DNA of 43,997 nucleotides from Chloroflexota bacterium (GTDB lineage: Bacteria > Chloroflexota > Anaerolineae > Aggregatilineales > J027): positions 1-43,997 of the forward strand of contig JAKEEQ010000213.1 in NCBI GenBank assembly GCA_022616515.1, written 5' to 3'. Position 1 is the first letter of the stretch; every line of letters starts with the position of its first letter. Positions 23,685 through 32,615 of this stretch are shown here, one piece after another. A program made the translations under genes and the position numbers. The notes under the pieces are model-generated. The model ran no database searches, was not told the origin of the DNA, and saw only the letters and a program-made list of their open reading frames with translations.

Positions 23685-24947
23685 ATGGCACTGGATTTCA
23701 CAAAAGTCGTTACACAGGTCAAGCACTTGGGGCGTACAATGGCCCGGCAGAACACTACGCTTGGGCAGCGGGTAGATGTTGCACAGGAGCAGTTTGATAA
23801 GCTGCCGGACAATCGTACCATCATGGACCGTGTGAAACTGGCTCGTATCAAGGACGCCGGGTATCGCGGCATCGCACCGCTGGATGGTAGCCGAGAACCA
23901 ATTAATGCCGTTTTCAGTCTGCCGCAAATCCCGGAGCGTGCCACCGTGATTGCTGCCGACGGCTCCCAGATATACCCGGACCAGCACAGTGCCGCCTTTT
24001 ATTTTCTCATCAATGTGGGCCTGTTCACCTACTATCATGGTGTGGAGCGACTCCCCGACCAATTCAGCGACCCGCAGCTATTTTTCCGCATGGAAGATAC
24101 CCATGATAACATCGGCAATCCGATCAAGAACGCCGTCGTCAATGCCCGCCGGACGGTCCGCGAGATGCAGTCGCTGGCCGGGGTGGTATGGGATCACCGG
24201 CCAGCGGATCACGCCGTTGTGGCGATGTATGATGGCCCGCTGTTGTTTTTCCTCGGCAAAGATGTGGTGGATGCCGGGACGCTGGAGCGCGAATATGACC
24301 GTTCGCTCATCCGCATTCATGACACCCACCACACGATGGAGGCCGAAGGGACAGGTGGCAGTACCAGTCTGATTGGCTATGTGGATCGCCCTACCAGCCG
24401 CTTCTTGATTGCCATGATGCACCTGCTGGAACTTGATGAACGAGCCGTCACCCGCCGCGCCCTTGAGACGATGGGCCAGTATGAGGGTCTTACCGATAGC
24501 TGGCTGTTCCGCAAAATCCTTGCACCCGCTCAGCGGTCGGCCCTGATGATCCAGCAAAGCCCGCAAAATAAGCGGTTCCGTAATGAAATCGGTGACAACT
24601 TCGAAATTGCGTTTTTCTATCTCAATGTTTCGAAATACGCGGATGATCCCTATATTGCCCGCATTGAAATGCCGATGTGGGTCGCCCATAATCCGTCGCT
24701 GGTGGATATGGTGCACGGGTTGGTTATTTCTCAGTGCAATATCATCGGCAACTACCCCTATGCCCTGACGCGGGCCGATGAACTGGCGGTCATTCGCGGC
24801 GCGGAGAAAAGTGCACTGGAAGACATTATCCGTACTGAACTACTCAAAAACAACCAGCCCTTTGATGAATCATCGAAGCTGGTCGGCAAACACCAGACGC
24901 GCACCGACCGCCGCCGTTTTGGTGATCCCGTCAAGCCAGCGTTTTAA
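23685..24947 (+). CDS. nurA: NurA-domain 5'-3' nuclease
   Basis: The start is the ATG encoding MALDFTKVVTQVKHLGR, with GAGGAG seven bases upstream; a longer frame from 23577 would translate the repeat. The 420-aa protein has the NurA metal site in VIAADGSQIYPD (about 87-98) and a second conserved Asp in AMYDGPLLFF (about 180), plus IARIEMPMWV near the end. NurA nucleases work with the HerA/FtsK-like helicase in resecting double-strand breaks. No herA lies in this window, so the partner must be elsewhere or absent. No operon partner is visible: the next gene is convergent. Confidence 0.85.
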   Translation: MALDFTKVVTQVKHLGRTMARQNTTLGQRVDVAQEQFDKLPDNRTIMDRVKLARIKDAGYRGIAPLDGSREPINAVFSLPQIPERATVIAADGSQIYPDQHSAAFYFLINVGLFTYYHGVERLPDQFSDPQLFFRMEDTHDNIGNPIKNAVVNARRTVREMQSLAGVVWDHRPADHAVVAMYDGPLLFFLGKDVVDAGTLEREYDRSLIRIHDTHHTMEAEGTGGSTSLIGYVDRPTSRFLIAMMHLLELDERAVTRRALETMGQYEGLTDSWLFRKILAPAQRSALMIQQSPQNKRFRNEIGDNFEIAFFYLNVSKYADDPYIARIEMPMWVAHNPSLVDMVHGLVISQCNIIGNYPYALTRADELAVIRGAEKSALEDIIRTELLKNNQPFDESSKLVGKHQTRTDRRRFGDPVKPAF

Positions 24948-25082
24948 AACATAGCGTGTTCCTGACCGATGCATTGTTGCAGGTGAGCGATTTGAAGCGA
25001 ATACGTCCCACCGTCCCCGTTTGCGATTGGTGGGATGACAGCAAGCGGGCGTCCAACGGGACTCGGCAACAACAACGGTTCA

Positions 25083-26204
25083 CTAACTAACCCTACTGCG
25101 GGAGTGCTTCTCAATGCGGCGTTTAAAAAAGCCTGCCCGCCACAATCCAGCCAGCAGGATAATCAACCCCACCCACCGCGAAAAATGTGCGCGGTCATGC
25201 GCCAGCGAAATATCCGCCCATGTCACGAAGGCACGTTCGGCAAACACGGGCTTAAGTTGCCCGGTGTGAACATTCAGGATATGCGAATAGCCGTCCAGAT
25301 TCAACAGAATCCACTGCTCATCCGGCGACCATGCGCGAAGCGTGCGGCACAGATTGACTGTCATTAAGCACTCCGAACTCAGGGACAGTGGCTCGGTGGT
25401 GATCTGTGCGTTTTTTCCGGTAGCGGTATCGAAAACAAATACATGGGAGTCACGCCCCGGCACTAAATATGCCACATCTTTACGGTCAGATGATGCCACC
25501 ATTTCCGCCACATCTACCTTAAGCAGCGGCGAACGTTCCTGCTCAGCACCAAAATAAATCCCCTGATCAAACAGGTACGGCTTATGACAGCAGTCTGCAA
25601 CCGACGTAAACGGCACATCCGGCTCAAAGATCATGTGCCCCAAATAAATATCAATAATATACGAGCCAAACTGTGACGCCGACCATATCTCAACGGTTCG
25701 ATTGTCGCGCCAGCGTCCCGCTGGGAATAATTCCATTGGCAGCGGCAGCCAGCGTGAGCGTCCGTTGATCACATTCAAAATCAGGACATAATTTCCGCCA
25801 AGCATCGCATCATGAATAATCCAGCCCACATGGCGACTGTCCGGGGACCACGTGCCGAAGTAATCGATGGAGTCATGAAGCTCAAAGTCGATGGTGTGGG
25901 TCAATGTGCCCGAAATCAAGTCAAGGACGTAAGCGCGGTCCGGGCGGGCGGTGTAGGTAATAAGCAGCCACTGCCCGTTTGGTGACGGGCGTTCGGTGAC
26001 AAACGATACCTCTTGCAGATCATCCCGTGATGATACCTGTCCAGCAAGAAAGGTTCTGCCTGTATTCACATTCTGCCGATAGATGGTGTTCCCGTGATGG
26101 ATGATGAGGTTCACACCGCCGGGGTCTTCGGGATAATGCCACCACAGCAGCAGCGACAGCATCAAGCCGCTTAATCCACCCAGTACGCACGCATATTTCC
26201 ACAT
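25083..26204 (-). CDS. membrane-anchored beta-propeller protein (tandem paralogue 3)
   Basis: The start is placed at the ATG in the TGATG overlap with the preceding gene, giving MWKYACVLGGLSGLMLSLL as an N-terminal anchor; a longer frame to 26261 would merely translate the previous gene's tail. The 373-aa protein has WD40/PD40-type blades such as SPNGQWLLITYTARPDRAYV, TWSPDSRHVGWI and AWSPDEQWILLNLDGY, and a C-terminal hydrophobic segment (RWVGLIILLAGLWRAGFF). Most of the chain should lie outside the membrane. It is related to the two upstream genes. Such propellers usually bind proteins or polysaccharides; no catalytic site is visible. Confidence 0.8.
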   Translation of the reverse strand: MWKYACVLGGLSGLMLSLLLWWHYPEDPGGVNLIIHHGNTIYRQNVNTGRTFLAGQVSSRDDLQEVSFVTERPSPNGQWLLITYTARPDRAYVLDLISGTLTHTIDFELHDSIDYFGTWSPDSRHVGWIIHDAMLGGNYVLILNVINGRSRWLPLPMELFPAGRWRDNRTVEIWSASQFGSYIIDIYLGHMIFEPDVPFTSVADCCHKPYLFDQGIYFGAEQERSPLLKVDVAEMVASSDRKDVAYLVPGRDSHVFVFDTATGKNAQITTEPLSLSSECLMTVNLCRTLRAWSPDEQWILLNLDGYSHILNVHTGQLKPVFAERAFVTWADISLAHDRAHFSRWVGLIILLAGLWRAGFFKRRIEKHSRSRVS

Positions 26205-26266
26205 CAGCGCACCGCCCGCCACATCCCAAGCATCAGGAATCCTGCGCTTGCTACCAGCCACAACGG
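26199..26266. repeat. 68-bp junction repeat, copy 1
   Basis: Matches 27284-27351 at 67 of 68 bases. It covers the end of one propeller gene and the start of the next, including the TGATG overlap. Confidence 0.92.
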
Positions 26267-27289
26267 AAAATGTTCCCTGTTGTACGGCAGAGAGATGTCC
26301 GTCCAGAAGATTGAATAAACGATTTCATTGAAGATGGTTTTGACCTGCCCGGACCTCAAATTGATGATTTGTACGCTGTCATCTATTCTCAAAACAAGCC
26401 ACTCCTTATCTGGCGACCACGGACCAAATATTGAGCAGAGTGCGTTTTCATTCAGGCATTCATTTCTCAGACGAAGCGGTGTTTCTGTGACTTGCCTACT
26501 TGTATCGGTGCCAATATCATAAACGAAAACGTGTGGTTCGCTTCCGGCTAGTTGTATGTAGGCGATTTGCTTTTCATCAGGCGAGAGCCTCGCGGCAATC
26601 ACATGTGAGTTTTCCTCAATAGAAGTTAGGCTCAACTCAATTGGATTGTTTAACGAACTACACTCATCGGGAAAAGTATAACATCCTTGACCAGTGAAAG
26701 AAGATACATATATTTGCCCGGTAGTTATATCAATAGCGTATATCTCACGTTGTGTGTCGCTCCACACTTCAACCATATGAGCATTTTGCCAACGTCCGGC
26801 AGTATAGCGACCACTGCGCAGAAGGTGTTTCCGCATCTCTCCCGTGACTGGATCTAGGACGAGAACAAAATGCTGATAGCGGAATTGATCTGTTGCTATC
26901 CAGCCTACATGGCGGCTGTCAGGCGACCACGTTCCAAAATAATCCATTTCATCGTGCAAGTGAAATTCAATATATTGGGTGACAGTGCCTGCCAACAGAT
27001 CAATCACATAAGCTTTGTCTGGAGCATCAAAATACCCAAACGTAGTGGCTGCCCATTGTCCATCTGGTGATATATTGATCGAGTACGAAACAAATCCACC
27101 TATATCTTCAACAGCCCATGGTTGAAGTAAGCGTGAATTGATACCCGTGTCCATATCGTATCGGTAGATCTGGCCGTAGTCCTCAATGATGATATGCAAG
27201 CCACCGGCATCTTCTGGAAAGCCCCACGTCACTAGGAACGAGATAATCAAACCGCCCAATCCGCCCAACACCCACACATATCTCCACAT
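26204..27289 (-). CDS. membrane-anchored beta-propeller protein (tandem paralogue 2)
   Basis: The start is the ATG in the TGATG overlap at 27289 (MWRYVWVLGGLGGLIISFL), an N-terminal membrane anchor. The 361-aa protein has propeller-type blades including SPDGQWAATTFGYFDAPDKA, TWSPDSRHVGWIATD, LSPDEKQIAYIQLAG and PWSPDKEWLVLRID, and a C-terminal helix, PLWLVASAGFLMLGMWRAVR, nearly identical to that of paralogue 1. Coupled translation with both neighbours is likely. It contains extra cysteines (QGCYTFPDEC) that could form a disulfide outside the cell. Function unknown beyond a probable binding or scaffold role at the cell surface. Confidence 0.8.
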   Translation of the reverse strand: MWRYVWVLGGLGGLIISFLVTWGFPEDAGGLHIIIEDYGQIYRYDMDTGINSRLLQPWAVEDIGGFVSYSINISPDGQWAATTFGYFDAPDKAYVIDLLAGTVTQYIEFHLHDEMDYFGTWSPDSRHVGWIATDQFRYQHFVLVLDPVTGEMRKHLLRSGRYTAGRWQNAHMVEVWSDTQREIYAIDITTGQIYVSSFTGQGCYTFPDECSSLNNPIELSLTSIEENSHVIAARLSPDEKQIAYIQLAGSEPHVFVYDIGTDTSRQVTETPLRLRNECLNENALCSIFGPWSPDKEWLVLRIDDSVQIINLRSGQVKTIFNEIVYSIFWTDISLPYNREHFPLWLVASAGFLMLGMWRAVR

Positions 27290-27351
27290 CAGCGCACCGC
27301 CCGCCACATCCCAAGCATCAAGAATCCTGCGCTTGCTACCAGCCACAACGG
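27284..27351. repeat. 68-bp junction repeat, copy 2
   Basis: Same as 26199-26266 with one mismatch. It encodes the last residues SAGFLMLGMWRAVR of the upstream gene and the first residues of the downstream gene. Confidence 0.92.
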
Positions 27352-28380
27352 GAAATGGCTTCTATCATTCGCAAAGGAAATGTCTGTCCAATCTGATGTC
27401 ACCCTACCGTCCAGCGCAACCGGGTATAGCTGGCCTGTCTTGGCATCAAGGATGTGTAACTCGCCGGTCATGTTGAGCAATATCCAGTGATCGTCGGGTG
27501 ACCATGCGCGGAGTGTCCGGCAAACATTGAACACATTCAGACACTCATCGGGTAGAGGTAACGTTGTACTGGTTATCTGCGTACTGTCGCCAGTGTTTCT
27601 AGTGTAAACAAACAGATGTGGCTGGTTTTGGATAAGTTGAAGATAGGCAATTTTTTCAAGATTCGGGGAGGCCAGTACCCCGACTGTATCAGTTTTCAGG
27701 ATAAACTCGCGCTGGTGATTGGTGTACAGATAAATGCTGTCATTATCATAACCAGCCTGTGCACAGCAGTTTCTTACGGAGGAATAGGATACATCCGGCA
27801 CAAACAGCATGTCGCCCGAATAAATATCGATCACATATGCCCCGGCCCTTGATGCCGACCAGATTTCAACCGTGCGATCATCGCGCCAGCGTCCTGCCGT
27901 AAAGTACCCTGACGGCAGCGGAAATTCGTGTTGCTGGCCGGTGATGACATTCAGCAAGAGTACATAATCGGCCCCATTTCCACGAGTATAGGTTACCCAT
28001 CCAATGTGACGGCTGTCTGGTGACCATGTGCCAAAGTAATCAATGCCGTCGTGCAGTTCGAATTCAAGGCGGTGGGAAAGGCGGTCGGAAATCACATCAA
28101 CCACAAAAGCGCGGTCGGGTCTACCCGTGTGGGTGATAAGCGCCCAATGTCCGTTGGGAGATGTGCGGACCGTCCTGAAGGTCGGCTGGGAGCCATCCTC
28201 CGCCAGCGGAAGCGGCAGCAGGTGGTGCAGTTCTGCCGACTCGACATCATAACGATAAATGCCGTCAGTATGTTCCACAATCAGATTTACTCGCCCCAGA
28301 TTTTGCGGATACTGCCGCCATACCAGCAGCGATATGAGTAACCCACCAAATCCACCCACCAGCCACACATATTTCCACAT
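27289..28380 (-). CDS. membrane-anchored beta-propeller protein (tandem paralogue 1)
   Basis: The start is the ATG in the TGATG overlap at 28380 (MWKYVWLVGGFGGLLISLLV), again an N-terminal anchor. The 363-aa protein has blades SPNGHWALITHTGRPDRAFV, TWSPDSRHIGWVTYTRG, IWSASRAGAYVIDIYSGDM and AWSPDDHWILLNMTGEL, and ends in a C-terminal membrane helix. It is closest to paralogue 3 over the whole length but shares its 3' end with paralogue 2. A cysteine pair (NCCAQAG) matches CCHK in paralogue 3. Predicted surface binding protein. Confidence 0.8.
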   Translation of the reverse strand: MWKYVWLVGGFGGLLISLLVWRQYPQNLGRVNLIVEHTDGIYRYDVESAELHHLLPLPLAEDGSQPTFRTVRTSPNGHWALITHTGRPDRAFVVDVISDRLSHRLEFELHDGIDYFGTWSPDSRHIGWVTYTRGNGADYVLLLNVITGQQHEFPLPSGYFTAGRWRDDRTVEIWSASRAGAYVIDIYSGDMLFVPDVSYSSVRNCCAQAGYDNDSIYLYTNHQREFILKTDTVGVLASPNLEKIAYLQLIQNQPHLFVYTRNTGDSTQITSTTLPLPDECLNVFNVCRTLRAWSPDDHWILLNMTGELHILDAKTGQLYPVALDGRVTSDWTDISFANDRSHFPLWLVASAGFLMLGMWRAVR

Positions 28381-29351
28381 CAGCGCACCATCCGCCGCAA
28401 CCCGACCACCATCGCCCCGGCCAGCACCACTACCAGCCATTCTCCTGCCCAGTGCTTATCCACAATGGGCGAGAAAACCGGATACATATCATTGGCGGGA
28501 CGATAGGTGAGGCGTTGGGTGTCGCTGCCATCGGGGCGCACACGGTAAATCTCAAAATTGTGGTCGCGGTTGGTGGCGTATACAATCCACGCGCCATCGC
28601 CTGACCAGCTTGGATTGAGCGAATATACATCCGAGAACGTCAGGTTCTGCAGGTTGCTCGTCGCTAAATCCAGCCGGAAAAGCTCGGACTTGGCCTCGCG
28701 ATAGCGAACATACACCAGCGATGTGCCATCCGGTGACAACGCGGGCTGGCTGTCGTTGTCACCGTTATCGGTGAGCTGCTGGATTGCGCTGCCATCGGAC
28801 CGCATCCGGTACAGATTCAAGTGCTCGTAGTTCACCGCCCCGGAAAAAACAATCCACTCCCCATCCGTGCTCCATTTCGGCGCATAGTTGGGGGCAAGAG
28901 CCGTGTTAATCAGGCTGGCCTCACCCGTCATACCCGCCCGGTACAACCGGCGAAGCTCGCCAGTGGTACGATTCGTAAACAGAATCTGGCTGCCATCCGG
29001 CGACCACTCCGGTGTGTCATAAGCGCCAATGTCACCCAGAAAGGGGCTGATTTCCCCCGTGCGTACCGTCAGGATTTGCAGCGTACGGTCATGGCTGCGG
29101 CGTCTGGCTTCTATACTCAACATAAGCCGGGAGGCATCGGGTGACCATGACAGCGCAAATTCACGGAGCGAGGTGTAGGTTAGTCGTTTCAGGTCGGTGC
29201 CATCGGTGCGCATACGCCATACGTCAGACTGCCCGTTGTCATGGCTGACAAAGGCAATCCAGGCCGATTCGGGGTCGGCTCGCCGCGCCACAACCAATGT
29301 ACTGACCAATATCAGGAGGGTGCTGGCAAACAGTAATCCGATTCGCTGCAT
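28380..29351 (-). CDS. TolB-like beta-propeller protein with terminal membrane anchors
   Basis: A 323-aa protein. The N-terminal signal or anchor (MQRIGLLFASTLLILVSTLV) is followed by four to five PD40/TolB-type blades with the repeating pattern (D/E)I(Y/W)RM(R/D)(T/P)DGS or DGT followed by Q or RLT and SPDGS or SPDAS (IAFVSHDNGQSDVWRMRTDG; YRMRSDGSAIQQLTDNGDND; YRVRPDGSDTQRLTYRP), and a C-terminal helix (WLVVVLAGAMVVGLRRMVR). It is the first gene of a four-gene set, divergent from the WD40/zinc-ribbon gene at 29427 with 75 bases between them. The stop overlaps the next start as TGATG. TolB-type propellers bind peptides; no partner is identified here. Confidence 0.85.
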   Translation of the reverse strand: MQRIGLLFASTLLILVSTLVVARRADPESAWIAFVSHDNGQSDVWRMRTDGTDLKRLTYTSLREFALSWSPDASRLMLSIEARRRSHDRTLQILTVRTGEISPFLGDIGAYDTPEWSPDGSQILFTNRTTGELRRLYRAGMTGEASLINTALAPNYAPKWSTDGEWIVFSGAVNYEHLNLYRMRSDGSAIQQLTDNGDNDSQPALSPDGTSLVYVRYREAKSELFRLDLATSNLQNLTFSDVYSLNPSWSGDGAWIVYATNRDHNFEIYRVRPDGSDTQRLTYRPANDMYPVFSPIVDKHWAGEWLVVVLAGAMVVGLRRMVR

Positions 29352-29363
29352 GGTGGTGTTCCG

Positions 29364-29392
29364 TTGCGCACTTTTCTTTAAAAGATTATATT
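29364..29392 (+). promoter_or_regulatory. candidate sigma70-type promoter of the WD40/zinc-ribbon gene
   Basis: TTGCGC (29364-29369), a 17-base spacer and TATATT (29387-29392) lie about 35 bases before the ATG at 29427. Confidence 0.5.
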
Positions 29393-29426
29393 GAAAAGCG
29401 TACGATTTTTCATTAAAGGAACGATT

Positions 29427-30812
29427 ATGAGCCAGAAGCCCATCCTCTTAAGCTGCCCTAACTGCGGGTCGAATATGAATTCATATATCAACGAATATGG
29501 TGACAAGCAAGCGAAGTGCCCGTCCTGCGGCACACGGATGGATTTGCCGGAAAGTGCTGCTCGCACCCAGCAGCAGACATCGTTTCAGCCAGATCATCTG
29601 AATCAACTTGTCAATGTCGCGCTGCAATCCGCCGCCCAACAACTGAGTACACCACAGGCCAAACAAGTAGCACGTCAGTCATCCAACAGTTGCTGCGGCT
29701 GTGGGGTTGTGATACTTATCTTCATTGCTATTTTCGGTTTTGTTGGCATTGGTGTCTTCAGTGCGATACCTAACACAGCCATTCAAGATATTGAGGACTT
29801 TTTCGGCATCGACTTTCTCAACAACGCGCGTGCCCTCAGCACATCGCAGCCGTTGTCTCACCGCCAGGAGGTGACAGCCGTCGCTTTCAGCCCGGATGGG
29901 CGTATTCTGGCGGTGGGTGGCGCTAGCAACATGCTAGAATTCTGGAATCCAGATACCCTTGAATCCATACGCTCGGTCAATCTTGGCAGCAACAACTTTG
30001 GCTTTAGCGAAGTCGGTGCGATGGCCTTCAGCCCGGATGGGCGTACGCTGGCGGTAGCCTCCGGAGGTGACCGCATTCAACTCGTTGAAGCAGAGAGTGG
30101 GCGCATTGTAGGTAACATCGAGCAAAGCATGTCAAGCGTTAGCCATATGGACTTTACCACTGATGGCAGCCGGTTGCTGTGGCTCGATTCGATTCGCAAC
30201 TTATATGTCGCCGATGTGGAGACACGCCGGGTTATCAACGAGTTTACGCTGCCGGGATACACCACAGACTTTGTGGTCAGCCCTGATGGCAGTTTTGTGG
30301 CAGCAGTCATGCAGTCAGAGGGTGTTCGTTTCTGGGACCCGGAAACAGGGGAACTGCTGCGTACCATCCGCGCCACCACTACTCAGACTCTGATTGCGAT
30401 TAACCCGGATGGTGACTTAATTGCCATTTCCAACAGCGACGAGGTTGAATTGTGGGATACGGAGACGTTGAAAAAAGTGGATACCCTCCGCACTGACTTT
30501 ACCGTTTTCTCAATCCAGTCTATCGAATTCAGCCCAACCGGGAAGTATGTGGCGGCGGGCAGCTTTTTTAGTAATGGGGCCATCTGGGACGTTGACTCCG
30601 GCGATACTGTCGTGACACTGGAGGACATTGAACAAATTGAGCGGATGGCATTCAGCGCCAATGGCGAAACGCTGGCAACCAGCGGCGGAGTTTATTTCCC
30701 GACTGTAGGGACCGGCGATGGCAATCTGGTTCGTCTGTGGGATGCCTTCGACGCTGATGAAGCCGATAGCGGACTGAGGGTTAAAGCGTTACCCTCACCG
30801 ACACCGCCATGA
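29427..30812 (+). CDS. zinc-ribbon, single-helix membrane protein with WD40 repeats
   Basis: The start is the ATG at MSQKPILLSCPNCG, preceded by AAAGGA; an upstream in-frame ATG at 29391 would add 12 residues. The 461-aa protein opens with a zinc ribbon (CPNCG ... CPSCG, about 10-33), a Gln-rich linker, a membrane helix (CCGCGVVILIFIAIFGFVGI, about 90-112) and then WD40-type repeats from about 150 to 445 (AFSPDGRILAVGG, LEFWNPDT, MAFSPDGRTLAVASGGDRIQ, EFSPTGKYVAAGS, LVRLWDAFD). The topology implies an inside zinc ribbon and an outside propeller. Its stop overlaps the next gene by four bases (ATGA). Function unknown; a membrane-spanning sensor or scaffold is an inference. Confidence 0.85.
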   Translation: MSQKPILLSCPNCGSNMNSYINEYGDKQAKCPSCGTRMDLPESAARTQQQTSFQPDHLNQLVNVALQSAAQQLSTPQAKQVARQSSNSCCGCGVVILIFIAIFGFVGIGVFSAIPNTAIQDIEDFFGIDFLNNARALSTSQPLSHRQEVTAVAFSPDGRILAVGGASNMLEFWNPDTLESIRSVNLGSNNFGFSEVGAMAFSPDGRTLAVASGGDRIQLVEAESGRIVGNIEQSMSSVSHMDFTTDGSRLLWLDSIRNLYVADVETRRVINEFTLPGYTTDFVVSPDGSFVAAVMQSEGVRFWDPETGELLRTIRATTTQTLIAINPDGDLIAISNSDEVELWDTETLKKVDTLRTDFTVFSIQSIEFSPTGKYVAAGSFFSNGAIWDVDSGDTVVTLEDIEQIERMAFSANGETLATSGGVYFPTVGTGDGNLVRLWDAFDADEADSGLRVKALPSPTPP

Positions 30813-31534
30813 TTCGCCAGCTAGAACAGATTAATTCACAGGCATGGCCCGCTGTACAAACCATCGACCATCACGGCTGGATTTTACAGCTAAGCGATGG
30901 TTACAGCCGCCGTGCCAACAGCATCCTTACCCATGACTCGTCAACCGGCGATGTCGAAGCCAGTATCCATTTCTGTGAGCGGGTTTATGGCGAGCATGGC
31001 TTGAAGACGCGCTTCCGCCTGACGGACGCCAGCCAGCCGCCAGAGCTGGAGGCAACACTGCTTGAGATGGGCTACACAAAAGAAACCCCCAGTCTGGTCA
31101 TGACGATGCCCGTGAAGGCGGTGGATGCGGAAATTGATGGCGAGTTTTCGTTTCAGGAAACGGTAGACCATGAGTGGTTGAGCGATTATTTTGCGATGAA
31201 TAACATTGACCGTCAACTTTTTGACAGCCACATGGCAATCCTCAACAAAATGAGCGGAAAAGTGTGCTTCGGGCGGGTCGCGGATGCTGCGCTGGGACTG
31301 GCGCATCAAACCGGGGGCTATGTGGGGTTTTATGATATAGTGGTTGATCCGCAGTACCGCTTACAGGGCTATGGTCGCCGCATCGTGAAGTCACTGCTGG
31401 CGTGGTGCAGCGGGCTGGATGTCGATACCATTCATCTCAGTGTCCAATCCGACAACACTCGCGCCATCAAACTCTATGAAAGTCTCGGCTTCCAGACGCG
31501 CTACGAATATTGTTACTATAGCAAAACCGTTTGA
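30809..31534 (+). CDS. GNAT family N-acetyltransferase
   Basis: A 241-aa protein whose ATG overlaps the upstream stop as ATGA, so translation is likely coupled. The C-terminal half is a clear GNAT domain: YDIVVDPQYRLQGYGRRIVK (about 175-194) gives strand 4 and the acetyl-CoA loop, followed by LSVQSDNTRAIKLYESLGF, the standard last motif. The N-terminal half (about 1-110) is a more diverged acyltransferase-like segment (HHGWILQLSDGYSRRANSIL), as in two-domain GNATs of this size. Substrate not predictable; a role in modifying the neighbouring membrane protein has no direct support. Confidence 0.88.
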   Translation: MIRQLEQINSQAWPAVQTIDHHGWILQLSDGYSRRANSILTHDSSTGDVEASIHFCERVYGEHGLKTRFRLTDASQPPELEATLLEMGYTKETPSLVMTMPVKAVDAEIDGEFSFQETVDHEWLSDYFAMNNIDRQLFDSHMAILNKMSGKVCFGRVADAALGLAHQTGGYVGFYDIVVDPQYRLQGYGRRIVKSLLAWCSGLDVDTIHLSVQSDNTRAIKLYESLGFQTRYEYCYYSKTV

Positions 31535-31540
31535 GGTGAA

Positions 31541-32602
31541 ATGTCGGCTAGCGTCAAAGTTGGTATGATCAGTCGAAACTATCGAAGTGCTCCCTTCCTT
31601 GAAGCCTGCCATCGTTTTGACAATCTTGAATTAATCGCTTGCGCTGATCATCGTGAGCCAGATGATCTGAAATTGCGTTGCCAGCAATTTGGTATTCCAG
31701 TGCTGACGGTGGAGGAACTGCTGGACATTCCTGAAATTGAGATTGTCATCAATGCAACTCACACCAAAGCACACTGTGCATTCGCGTTGGCGATAATTGC
31801 GGCGGGCAAAAATGTGTATAACCGCACACCTTTTGTAGCGGAACCGGGTGAAGGTCGTCGGGTTCTGGACTTTGCCCGCGAAAAGGACGTTATCGTTGGC
31901 AGTGAGCCGGATGCGTTTCTGAGTAATGGTGTGCAGGTATGTCGTAAGTTAATCAGCGAAGGCGTCATCGGGCAGCCTGTTTTTGTAAATGCATTTATGG
32001 TCCAACGTAATATTGACGGGCGACATCCTGACCAGGATTTTTACTACCCACATGCTGCCGGGGTAATGTACTTATTGGGACCGTACTGTTTGAGCACACT
32101 GGTCTATCTATTAGGGCCTGTGAGTCGGGTGGTAGGGTCGCAATGTATCCGACCATTGCAGAAATTCGATGAGCAACCAAATCAAATATTTCTTGAAGAT
32201 GTTCCAACGCATGTGGCTGGCTCGCTGGAATTTGCAAATGGCATTAACGGAACCATCATAACGGGGTTTGAAACTGGAACGCACTCCCATTCGGTTGTGG
32301 AGATTTATGGAACGGAAGGCGCGTTGAGATTGCCTGATCCAACAACCTTTGATGAAAATGTGCAGGTTAGAAAATTGGGAGAGAAGGACTGGACGCCTGT
32401 ACCGATCTCCTCCAGTGACTTGCCACAGTGTCGAGGAATTGGCCTGGCAGATATGGCTGAGGCTCTCAAGGACAATCGCCCTCATCTTGCCAGCGGCGAG
32501 TTAGCATTGCATGTCATTGACATCATATGGTCTATTCACCAGTCAGCCAAACTTGGCAAATCCCTCGCCGTAAAAAGTGCAGTTTCACCGGAAAGTGTCT
32601 GA
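31541..32602 (+). CDS. Gfo/Idh/MocA-family protein with altered active-site motifs
   Basis: A 353-aa protein with the two-domain layout of Gfo/Idh/MocA oxidoreductases: a Rossmann-like N-terminus with VINATHTKAHCAFALAIIAAG (about 68-88) and a beta-sheet C-terminal domain (about 125-345; EIYGTEGALRLPDPTTF is typical). The usual N-terminal GxGxxG is replaced by GMISRNY (8-14), and the normally invariant EKP motif reads NRTP (about 94-97), so the catalytic Lys is absent. Asp and His in DQDFYYPHAAGVMYLLG partly match the second active-site region. It starts seven bases after the GNAT gene and ends 13 bases from a convergent gene. NAD(P) binding and catalysis are uncertain. Confidence 0.8.
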   Translation: MSASVKVGMISRNYRSAPFLEACHRFDNLELIACADHREPDDLKLRCQQFGIPVLTVEELLDIPEIEIVINATHTKAHCAFALAIIAAGKNVYNRTPFVAEPGEGRRVLDFAREKDVIVGSEPDAFLSNGVQVCRKLISEGVIGQPVFVNAFMVQRNIDGRHPDQDFYYPHAAGVMYLLGPYCLSTLVYLLGPVSRVVGSQCIRPLQKFDEQPNQIFLEDVPTHVAGSLEFANGINGTIITGFETGTHSHSVVEIYGTEGALRLPDPTTFDENVQVRKLGEKDWTPVPISSSDLPQCRGIGLADMAEALKDNRPHLASGELALHVIDIIWSIHQSAKLGKSLAVKSAVSPESV

Positions 32603-32615
32603 GAAAGTTCGCCCC

